From an uncultured Pirellulaceae bacterium (GTDB lineage: Bacteria > Planctomycetota > Planctomycetia > Pirellulales > Pirellulaceae), in the NCBI GenBank assembly GCA_937941455.1, contig CALDHM010000076.1:1-42797 (forward strand): a DNA stretch of 42,797 nucleotides. Reading direction: 5' to 3'. Below, in pieces: positions 1-6,805 of the stretch. How positions within the stretch are numbered: position 1 is the stretch's first letter; the number at the start of each line of letters is the position of its first letter. Under the pieces are notes generated by a model, which saw only the letters and a program-made list of their open reading frames with translations, was not told the origin of the DNA and ran no database searches. The position numbers were made by a program, and so were the translations under genes.

Positions 1-1196
1 TAGCTCGGGGTGAAGCAGGCTTGGACTTGGCGTTGGCCGGAGTACCAGGACTTGTTGTGACGGGCCGCCTCGCTCGACATCGCTTGCGGAGAGCCCGCGC
101 AGCCGCTGCGACCAAAGTACTTCTTAAAGTTCCACACCAAGTCCCGAAACATCGACGCCGCAATCCCCAACTGGCCAAGAGTCCGGCTCACCGACGGCGG
201 CACCGAAGAGCTGTTGCCGCTTGAAGCCACACGGTCGCTGGTGGTAGGTGGCTTGCTCGTCCAACGCAGCAGCTCCAAGTACTGACGCCAGGGAAGATTC
301 AGAAAACCCTTGTCGCTCGCCCGCACCCCGCTGCGGCTCACCTCCGGGTCGCTCGATAACTTCGTGCGTCCCAAAGTCAGCGGCGCCAGCCAACTGTCAC
401 GCTTGATGCGGCGACGCCGACGAGCGTCCCCTCGCGTGCCGCGAAGACGCTTCTTGCGACGGAGTTCCTCGACCGGGGTCTGGCGGATCGCCTGCGCGAC
501 TTGTTCACGGGAGAGGGGGACCAAGTCGAACGCCGCCGACTCGATCTGCGAGCCTTTCTCCGCCGCGATCCGGTCGTAGGCCGAGGTGTGGGGGGCTTGG
601 TCGGGGGCCTTGGCCAAGGCCGCTCGCACCGGGTTGAGGTCCACGTACAGGGCACAGGCCAAAAGGCCCGCTTCATCAGCGATCCGCTGGGCCTTGAAGC
701 GGCCCTCCCAGAACCGACCCGTGCACCCGTCCTGGCGGTTGGCCAAGCGGGCAATCGGCTCGGCCAAGGCCCGCATGAACCACGAAATATCCGACAGCCG
801 CTGACGCACCAGGGACATCCGCTCGAGGTTCCCCACCAGCGTCTGGACGTCCGCCTCCGAAGGCTCGGCCAGATGCTCCTCCAGTCGCTTTCCCGGGAAA
901 ACCCGCAGCCAGCGGAGGGCGGCTTCCTCGTCGGACCACTGGGCGACGACGTCGGGCCGGTTCCGCAGGATCAAGTGCAAGTGGTTGGACATGATGGCGT
1001 AGCTGAGAACGTCGATCCCAAAGACCGACGCTAGGGCCTCCATCCTGCGGCGGATCCATTCCTTGCGAAAGGAGTAATCCCGGCCCGTTTTCTCGTCTTT
1101 TCCAGCCAAAAAGGCCCTGCGTACGCACCTCTGAATGGCGTGCACGATGCACACCTCCCCAGCCCCAAACTGCTCCACACGCAACGGTCGTCCCAT
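1..1196 (-). CDS. IS200-like (Y1/HUH) REP-associated-type transposase, at window edge
   Basis: The minus strand reads open from an ATG at 1196 through 398 codons to base 3. The last two bases (TA) may begin a stop codon just outside the window. A strong GAGGAGG ribosome site lies about 7 bases before the ATG. Residues 71-76 read NHLHLI, the His-x-His pair that binds metal in HUH nucleases. Residues 160-170 contain the WEGRFK motif, and CALYVDLNPVRA at 181-192 holds the likely catalytic tyrosine Y184. These motifs are typical of Y1 transposases related to the REP-associated (RAYT) group, which cut single-stranded DNA at hairpins. The protein is much longer than the usual 150-220 residues: after a basic stretch (about 240-265) comes a 130-residue C-terminal region with a conserved-looking LPWRQYLELLRWT segment. 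I infer a single-copy domesticated or mobile transposase; no flanking ends were found. Confidence 0.85.
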   Translation of the reverse strand, partial: MGRPLRVEQFGAGEVCIVHAIQRCVRRAFLAGKDEKTGRDYSFRKEWIRRRMEALASVFGIDVLSYAIMSNHLHLILRNRPDVVAQWSDEEAALRWLRVFPGKRLEEHLAEPSEADVQTLVGNLERMSLVRQRLSDISWFMRALAEPIARLANRQDGCTGRFWEGRFKAQRIADEAGLLACALYVDLNPVRAALAKAPDQAPHTSAYDRIAAEKGSQIESAAFDLVPLSREQVAQAIRQTPVEELRRKKRLRGTRGDARRRRRIKRDSWLAPLTLGRTKLSSDPEVSRSGVRASDKGFLNLPWRQYLELLRWTSKPPTTSDRVASSGNSSSVPPSVSRTLGQLGIAASMFRDLVWNFKKYFGRSGCAGSPQAMSSEAARHNKSWYSGQRQVQACFTPS

Positions 1197-1400
1197 AGAA
1201 AGTCCTCCTCAACGATTTTCAGAGTGTAACAAATTTCCAGAGGATGTCAACAAAAAGATGGATGGCACTTAAATTTTTTATAAAAAGGTGGGTGGCACTT
1301 AAATTTTTCCTTAAATTTTTTGCACTTAAATTTTTTAAATTTTTTCTTAAATTTTTTGTGGGATTGTGGGTGGCATTACAAAAGCTAAAAAAAAAGGTCA
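1197..1400. repeat. AT-rich tract of TGGCACTTAAATTTTT repeats
   Basis: The spacer upstream of the transposase contains TGGCACTTAAATTTTTT at 1263-1279 and TGGCACTTAAATTTTT at 1293-1308. A shortened copy GCACTTAAATTTTTT lies at 1322-1336, and further TTAAATTTTTT fragments lie around 1310-1320 and 1348-1357. A degenerate GGTGGCATTAC follows near 1369. Base composition is very different from the roughly 55 percent GC neighbours. The tract probably includes the promoter of the transposase, but no promoter hexamers could be assigned reliably. No gene is visible between 1197 and 1637. Confidence 0.7.
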
Positions 1401-1637
1401 GTTTACAGGGTCCGGCAATGACAGGCTGGTCCGTTGGTGTTAAACTACGGCACGGCTAAGGTTTTCACATAATTCGTTCGTTCCTTTTTCTTGATCGGCC
1501 TTCAGACTGGGATGATCTCGAAACCGCCGATGGGCCATTCCGCTCTTGGTCGGCTCGGAAGCTTGGTCTTTCGCTCGCCATGCTGGAGAATCGCGGACCA
1601 ACGTCATCCTGGGAACAAGGAATCGGATAGCCTCAAC

Positions 1638-2867
1638 GTGACGTCGTATGAGTTGGCTTTGGATACCGTGAAACGCCTGCGCGAGGCCGGATTCGAGGCG
1701 TTGTTCGCCGGGGGTTGCGTTCGCGATCAACTGATGGGCAAGACGCCCAAAGACTACGATGTCGCCACCAATGCCGCCCCCGACCAAGTGCGAGAGGTCT
1801 TCGGAAAAAAAAGTACGCTGGCCATCGGTGCCAGTTTCGGCGTCATCACCCGGATTGGACCGAAAACAGCCGGAAATATTGAGATTGCGACGTTCCGCCG
1901 CGATCTGGGCTACAGCGACGGGCGGCGACCGGACCGCGTCGAATTCGTCGATGCGCGGGCGGACGCTTTGCGGCGCGATTTCACGATCAACGGCGTGTTC
2001 TACGATCCGCTGACGAAGCAGTATCACGACTTTGTCGATGGCAAGGCGGACTTGGAATTAAAAATCGTGCGGGCCATCGGCAACCCGCACGAACGGATCG
2101 CCGAGGACAAACTCCGCATGCTGCGGGCCGTTCGGTTTGCAACCACGCTCGGCTTCGAAATCGACCCTGCCACGCAAGCAGCCATTCGAGCTCATGCTCA
2201 CGAGATTTGTGTTGTCAGTGGAGAGCGAATCGCCGTCGAGTTGCGCAAAATGCTAGTTCACCCCAGACGGCGGCAGGCCGCCGAATTCCTCGTGGCCCTG
2301 GAACTGTTGCCAGAGATTTTCGTCGGGGGCGACTTGGAAACCAAGAATCGGGCCAATTGGCGGACGCGACTGAAATGGCTGGATTACTTGGGTGAACAGA
2401 CCCGTTTCGAGACGGCGGTCGTCATTTTATTGAACCAGTCCCTCAAGACACACGGCGTGCTCCCGATTGCCGAGCGTTTGCGATTGTCCAACGCCGAGAC
2501 CGGGTCGATCGAATGGATCCATCGGCATTGGATAACCTTGGTTCGTGGTGAGCACATGCCCTGGAGCGAGATTCAACCGTTGCTGGTTCATCCCGATGCC
2601 TCGGCGGCCTTGCAATTGGCCGCGTCGGCGATGGGGGAGCAACATGTGGGAATCGCCTTTTGTCGCCAGCGAATGACTTGGCCGATTCAACGACTGAATC
2701 CCCCTCCCCTGCTTGATGGCAGCGATTTGCAAGCACTGGGCCTGCGACCAGGTCCCCTATTTTCGAAGATTCTCAAGCGAATTCGGGCGGATCAATTGGA
2801 TGGGTTCCTCATAACCAAATCGGATGCGGAAAAAAAGGCCTTGGAGCTTGCTGCCCAATTCCAGTAA
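1638..2867 (+). CDS. CCA tRNA nucleotidyltransferase / poly(A) polymerase family protein
   Basis: A 409-residue class II nucleotidyltransferase of the CCA-adding/poly(A) polymerase family, expected to add or repair the CCA end of tRNAs in the cytoplasm. The head domain is clear: FAGGCVRD at residues 23-30, then KDYDVATN with the catalytic pair D39 and D41. The RRDFTINGVFYDP segment follows, and the neck region contains FATTLGFEIDPATQ. The C-terminus has the LLDGSDLQALGL motif common in this family. I place the start at the GTG at 1638 because homologues begin just before the ALDTVKRLREAG helix. The frame stays open back to 1491, where the residues look unlike protein. Sequence alone cannot separate CCA-adding from poly(A) polymerase activity. 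The three tRNA genes in this window lack an encoded CCA, which favours the CCA role. Confidence 0.9.
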   Translation: MTSYELALDTVKRLREAGFEALFAGGCVRDQLMGKTPKDYDVATNAAPDQVREVFGKKSTLAIGASFGVITRIGPKTAGNIEIATFRRDLGYSDGRRPDRVEFVDARADALRRDFTINGVFYDPLTKQYHDFVDGKADLELKIVRAIGNPHERIAEDKLRMLRAVRFATTLGFEIDPATQAAIRAHAHEICVVSGERIAVELRKMLVHPRRRQAAEFLVALELLPEIFVGGDLETKNRANWRTRLKWLDYLGEQTRFETAVVILLNQSLKTHGVLPIAERLRLSNAETGSIEWIHRHWITLVRGEHMPWSEIQPLLVHPDASAALQLAASAMGEQHVGIAFCRQRMTWPIQRLNPPPLLDGSDLQALGLRPGPLFSKILKRIRADQLDGFLITKSDAEKKALELAAQFQ

Positions 2868-2943
2868 ATTGTTGCCGATCTGGCAAGGCTTCAAGCCGCA
2901 ACGAACAATCGATGTCCCTGTCTGCTTCAGAGGAACTCTACCG

Positions 2944-3498
2944 ATGTTGAACCACGTTTCGTATCTGGTCCTCGCTTTTATCATCCCCTTGGCTGGGGGA
3001 ATCGTGCCGGCCAAAGCTCAGGAGCAGTCAACAACAACTCTACTGACGCCGCAGACAAAGACTGCGCTCCAGCCCCCCTCTGCCAATCCCCATGAGGAAT
3101 TGCCACGCGACGAGTCAACGATCCTGAAGCGACTTGTGGGGACTTGGCGTCCCGTGAGTGGTTTGATCGCCGGAAAACCGATGCCCGAAGGGATCAAGAA
3201 CAATCGCCTAACGATTCGCCCCAACAAAATTTACGAATTCGATTTCGGTTCGATCAAAGACAAGGGCAAATTAGTGTTCGATCTGAAAGACCAAGTCGCC
3301 CGGCTCGATTTTTTGGGCACGGAAGGACCGAATCAAGATTCGACGGTGTCGACCATTTTCAAGCTCGAGAACGACCAACTGGTGATTTGTTATCGATTAG
3401 GCAGCGAAGAAAAAATCTCCGAATTCGCCTCGCCGGACAACACGGAAACCTTCTTGATACGTTACCAACGAGTCGCAACTGAGTCAGATAAAAAATAA
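2944..3498 (+). CDS. Secreted TIGR03067-like protein
   Basis: A 184-residue exported protein. The chosen ATG at 2944 gives a textbook Sec signal peptide (hydrophobic LVLAFIIPLAGG core ending near PAKAQ, about residue 26) and has AGAGG about ten bases upstream. The frame extends upstream to 2824, but those 40 residues overlap the end of the previous gene and precede the signal peptide. After a proline-rich spacer, the mature domain starts with LKRLVGTWRPVSGLIAGKPMPEG. This resembles the LQGTWxxVSxExNGxxxP opening of the TIGR03067 family of planctomycete lipocalin-like beta proteins of unknown function. It lies 77 bases after the nucleotidyltransferase, possibly co-transcribed. Function is unknown; family assignment is by motif only. 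Confidence 0.75.
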   Translation: MLNHVSYLVLAFIIPLAGGIVPAKAQEQSTTTLLTPQTKTALQPPSANPHEELPRDESTILKRLVGTWRPVSGLIAGKPMPEGIKNNRLTIRPNKIYEFDFGSIKDKGKLVFDLKDQVARLDFLGTEGPNQDSTVSTIFKLENDQLVICYRLGSEEKISEFASPDNTETFLIRYQRVATESDKK

Positions 3499-3601
3499 TA
3501 AAAATAATATTACGGTCGACGAGTTTAGTTTCATCCCGAGGGGCCTCCACTTGAGTTGCCCCGAAAGCTCCTTCAGGTTCCCGAAACCTCCCCCTCGCTG
3601 T

Positions 3602-3625
3602 CCTGCGGGCCGACTTTTCCGGAGG
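3602..3625. repeat. Dispersed short repeat, copy A (GCGGGCCGACTTTTCC)
   Basis: The spacer between the convergent genes contains CCTGCGGGCCGACTTTTCCGGAG. A near-identical run, with CTGGCGGGCCGACTTCTCCAGAG, occurs at 10892-10914, also between convergent genes. Both copies sit between gene 3-prime ends, as REP-like elements often do. Confidence 0.55.
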
Positions 3626-3699
3626 GAAAATCGGCGTTGGACGAACACACGGGCGGCTTATCAAAATCCCACAACGGGCGGTTTTACCTGCCGTTGAAT

Positions 3700-4806
3700 T
3701 TACCGCACGACGTCCGCACGGGCATGATCTTTTCCTTGCTGAGCACCGTCGTCCAATTCTCGCGATGTCTGTCCAACTTGATCGGTTGACGGGTTGGCAT
3801 TGCTGCTGTTGGGTGTTGTCGATTTGCTCGACTTGTCCCAACCCATGACTTCATTGAATACCGACATCAGGTAATTGTAGTGCCCGCTCTTGTGGGTAAT
3901 TTTGCCCCCTTCGTAGCCACAGTAGCTGACCGCGACAGCCAACAAGATCGCACCCAGTTTCCACAACGTCCCGTTGTCGGGATCGAGCGAACGCGCACGG
4001 GCGGCGTACAAAGCCAACAACAACGCAAAGAGCGTCACGCCAACTCCCGACAGGCGATGCCAGTAGTGTCGCGTGTCGGGCTGGGTCAATGCCGTCAAAT
4101 CGGCTGGCCCGCCGAGGTTGATGGATTGCGACCACCCAAAAATGCTTGCGAACACCGCGGTCAGCGCGCCGAGCCAGAGGCAGTAATACGCCGTATCACT
4201 CATCGCGAAGCTGCCCGTCAATCCGAGCAAAGCAAATAATCCGGCCGCCATCAACAAGCCGAGCGGCAGATGGACCGACGCCGGATGCAAGGCGCCGATC
4301 GCTTTCCAGATCTTTTGACCGAGCGTTAGATTTTCAACTTGGGATCCTTGTCTCTGTGGCGGACTCGGGCTATCGTCAACTGCCGCTGCTGCGGGTGCCT
4401 TTTGATCCTGCGGCTGGGGTTCTTGCATCGTCACCCCGTCTGGCCAAGCAGCACCTTGGTCAATCCATCGCTTGACCAGAGCGATTTGCTCCTCGGTCAG
4501 GGGATCGTTTTCCTCCGGAGGAGGCATCAGTTCGGCCTTGTCCTCGGTGATCAAATAGTTGTAAAGGTCGCTTTCGCTTGCATCACCCGCCGTGACATAG
4601 TCCATCGTTTCGGAGGCCATATCGATGCGAAATCCTTCTGCCTTAGAAGGACCGTGACAGCGCAGGCATTTGCTTTCGAAAATCGGCTTGATATCGCGCA
4701 CGAAATCGACTTTGGCATCTTCCTGACCGTAGGTGGAAGCCGACGTGCAGAAAACCGCGCAGAGGAGCAGCAGAATGGGCCTGAAGAATAGGGGCGATCG
4801 ATTCAT
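3700..4806 (-). CDS. Membrane protein with N-terminal PSCyt1-type c-type cytochrome domain
   Basis: A 368-residue protein starting at the ATG at 4806, which is followed by a signal peptide (LFFRPILLLLCAVFCTSAS). The heme site is CLRCH at residues 47-51 within FVRDIKPIFESKCLRCHGP, the hallmark of planctomycete cytochrome C domains (PSCyt1). MPPPEENDPLTEEQIALVKRWIDQGA closes that domain. An alanine/proline-rich linker (about 130-155) leads to a membrane part with four likely helices, starting near LHPASVHLPLGLLMAAGLFALLG, similar to DUF2231-type membrane regions. It probably sits in the inner membrane with the heme domain outside. The gene is monocistronic and convergent with the TIGR03067 gene. 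An upstream in-frame start at 4866 would put 20 residues before the signal peptide and is less likely. Its electron-transfer partner is unknown. Confidence 0.85.
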   Translation of the reverse strand: MNRSPLFFRPILLLLCAVFCTSASTYGQEDAKVDFVRDIKPIFESKCLRCHGPSKAEGFRIDMASETMDYVTAGDASESDLYNYLITEDKAELMPPPEENDPLTEEQIALVKRWIDQGAAWPDGVTMQEPQPQDQKAPAAAAVDDSPSPPQRQGSQVENLTLGQKIWKAIGALHPASVHLPLGLLMAAGLFALLGLTGSFAMSDTAYYCLWLGALTAVFASIFGWSQSINLGGPADLTALTQPDTRHYWHRLSGVGVTLFALLLALYAARARSLDPDNGTLWKLGAILLAVAVSYCGYEGGKITHKSGHYNYLMSVFNEVMGWDKSSKSTTPNSSNANPSTDQVGQTSRELDDGAQQGKDHARADVVR

Positions 4807-5026
4807 GCCTCGTTTCCATCGGTAGATTGCGAAAAAAGGGTTAACCTCAAGGAATGATTGTCGCAAATCGACGGGTTGTCTTCAATGACCGCGTGTCGGC
4901 AAATGAACTGTACTGCTGCCCAGACCGGCAATTTTGTTCCACTCTGGACAAACGGTGAACTTTTGCCATAGTGTTATTGTCAATTCACACGGCAAAGGAT
5001 AGCGTTCAGAGGTATCGAGCCGTATT

Positions 5027-5110
5027 GCGGATGTGGCGGAATTGGCAGACGCGCTAGATTCAGGTTCTAGTGGCCGCAAGGTCGTGGAGGTTCGACTCCT
5101 CTCATCCGCA
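5027..5110 (+). tRNA. tRNA-Leu (anticodon CAG)
   Basis: An 84-base cloverleaf. Acceptor arms GCGGATG and CATCCGC pair fully, with discriminator A at 5110. The anticodon stem CTAGA/TCTAG encloses loop TTCAGGT, giving anticodon CAG. A long variable arm typical of class II leucine tRNAs follows, and the T arm contains GGTTCGACTCC. The CCA end is not encoded; CTG follows. Confidence 0.97.
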
Positions 5111-5184
5111 CTGCACTTGGACGTTGGCAGGCCGACGGTAGCGGGCCGGGCACTGCTGTCTGCCGTTACTCGCATGCTGTTAGT

Positions 5185-5334
5185 CTAATTCTCCCTAGTG
5201 GGGACCGGCAACCCTTGAAAAGTATCGGCGATGCCTGGGGAGCCTTGAGATGTCTCGTTGACTACCGCAGTCACCTCAATCAAGTCTCGATAGCGGAAGA
5301 TCGTCCGACCAGGGTCGAGATTCTCCCTTAACAT
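5185..5334 (-). pseudogene. Possible small gene or frameshifted gene remnant
   Basis: On the minus strand an ATG at 5334 opens a 49-residue frame ending in TAG at 5185. The peptide looks protein-like: it starts MLRENLDPGRTIFRYRDLIE and continues with VTAVVNETSQGSPGIADT. Just upstream, in another frame, bases about 5341-5392 also read as plausible protein (AQFEQAGQLVDIFSRVYAA). The two pieces together suggest the C-terminal part of a gene broken by a frameshift. No family is recognised. The rest of 5111-5526 shows nothing else convincing. Confidence 0.3.
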
Positions 5335-5526
5335 GCTGCGTAGACTCTCGAGAAAATGTCAACGAGCTGGCCAGCTTGCTCGAACTGGGCCTTGCACCAT
5401 CACTGACTCCCGGAGCAAGGCATTGGGTCAGTCTAGCCAAGTCGGCGATGGCAATCTATGATTCGATATACGAATGTGGTCAAGCATTGTTAACCAGAGT
5501 TTGGAATCAAGACATTCCGCGTGCGC

Positions 5527-6474
5527 ATGGGCATCGAGAACCGCAGTTATTATCGAGACTCTGACGGTGATTATGCGGCCCCTTGGCGACAAACGGGCTC
5601 GCGTTCGATCGTCATGCTGTTGATCATCATCAATGTGGTGATCTTCGGTTTGGATTTGTTCACGCCCCGAGTCGATTTCGATGGATCCACGATCAACCAA
5701 ACGGGAGTCGCGGGCGAACTGCGCGATACAGGGCCTTTCAGCCATTGGCTCGGCCATACTTTGTCCCTCAAGACTGAGATTTTTCGCAAGCCGTGGCAGT
5801 TCTTTACTCTGCTGACCTACGGCTTCGCTCACACGCCGCTCGATGCGCCGGGCGGGCCTACGCATATTTTGTTCAATATGCTGACGTTATTTTTCTTGGG
5901 GCATGCGGTTGAAGCGGACTTGGGGCGCAGAGAATTCTTGCGGTTCTATCTCGTGGCGATTGTGGTTGCCGGATTGGCGTTTTTGGCAAGTGCATGGTTA
6001 CTTGGTGCTCAGCGGAGTTGCTTGGGAGCCAGCGGTGCGGTGACCGCCGTGGTGATGCTGTTCATTTTGAAATTCCCGCAGCAAATGTTGATGTTGTTTG
6101 GTGCTATCGAGATGCCAACCTGGGTCCTTGGAGTTCTCTTGATCGCGCTCGATCTTGTCCGCGCTTTCAATCCCGATTCGCGGATCGCCGTCGAAACCCA
6201 TTTGACGGGAGCCGCATTCGCTGCTGCCTATTTTTACGGCAAGTGGAATTTTGGGGCGTTGGCCTCGATGGATCGCGCCCACCGTCCGACCTTGCAAGTT
6301 CATTATCCGGATGATGATGAATTCGATCCGCACGAGGCGCAATGGGAAAAACTGCGAATCGAGGGGGACCGAATTCTGGAGAAGATCAATCGCCAAGGGC
6401 AGGATAGTCTTACCTGGCGAGAACGAAGAACGTTGCAGCGGTACAGCGAAATGGCCCGACAGCGCCGAAAATGA
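5527..6474 (+). CDS. Rhomboid-family intramembrane serine protease with C-terminal extension
   Basis: A 315-residue polytopic membrane protein. The catalytic serine motif is LGASGA with S169, and the partner histidine is H225 in VETHLTGAAFAAAYF. This matches the Ser-His dyad of rhomboid proteases, which cleave membrane-embedded substrates. Six or more hydrophobic segments span about residues 25-235. THILFNMLTLFFLG is the usual rhomboid HxxxN element before the catalytic helix. The cytoplasmic tail, ending in ILEKINRQGQDSLTWRERRTL, resembles the small DUF6576-type domain found at the end of many rhomboids. The ATG at 5527 is preferred to a GTG six bases earlier because MGIENRSYYRD is the common opening of planctomycete homologues. 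Substrate unknown. Confidence 0.88.
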   Translation: MGIENRSYYRDSDGDYAAPWRQTGSRSIVMLLIIINVVIFGLDLFTPRVDFDGSTINQTGVAGELRDTGPFSHWLGHTLSLKTEIFRKPWQFFTLLTYGFAHTPLDAPGGPTHILFNMLTLFFLGHAVEADLGRREFLRFYLVAIVVAGLAFLASAWLLGAQRSCLGASGAVTAVVMLFILKFPQQMLMLFGAIEMPTWVLGVLLIALDLVRAFNPDSRIAVETHLTGAAFAAAYFYGKWNFGALASMDRAHRPTLQVHYPDDDEFDPHEAQWEKLRIEGDRILEKINRQGQDSLTWRERRTLQRYSEMARQRRK

Positions 6475-6805
6475 ATCGCGCGGTTGGGCGGACAATCGAA
6501 TCGCCGAGAGAGGCGTCTAGTAATGCGTTCTTGGGCCAACTACTCTGCCATTCTATGAGGACTCGCGACAATCATGAACTGCGGCGAGTTTTTTCTCAGA
6601 CGTTTGTTCGAACTGCCAATCAACGGTTTCACCGGAGATATTGCGAGAAAATGTCGGTTTTCGCCTGGGAACGCCGATTGCTTTTGTTGAAGGGGCCTTG
6701 GGTGAGTGTTAAAATTTAAGAGCGTCGTGGTGCTGCGGAGTGGGGCACGAGCCAACGACTACTTCTTTTCTTCATAGCCGATTCACGTTTCGAGGAACCC
6801 TACAC
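6475..6805. other. Spacer with no recognised gene
   Basis: No credible coding region was found. A short AT-rich stretch at 6708-6718 (GTTAAAATTTA), 90 bases before the next start codon, could be part of a promoter for the DUF1549/DUF1501 pair. The nearest TTGTTG is 20 bases upstream of it, which is longer than standard spacing. Confidence 0.4.

Noticed and set aside
676-1212. A 178-codon minus-strand frame starting at a TTG, overlapping the Y1 transposase
   Set aside because: It is in a different frame from the transposase, is rich in Gly, Arg and Pro as expected of a GC-rich shadow, and has no family motifs. The frame starting at 1196 carries the real motifs.
1230-1400. Possible CRISPR array in the AT-rich tract
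   Set aside because: The repeated units are very AT-rich, directly adjacent and of unequal length, with no unique spacers between them.
5998-6495. A 165-codon minus-strand frame antisense to the rhomboid gene
   Set aside because: The plus strand has the complete catalytic dyad and membrane helices; the antisense frame shows no such evidence.
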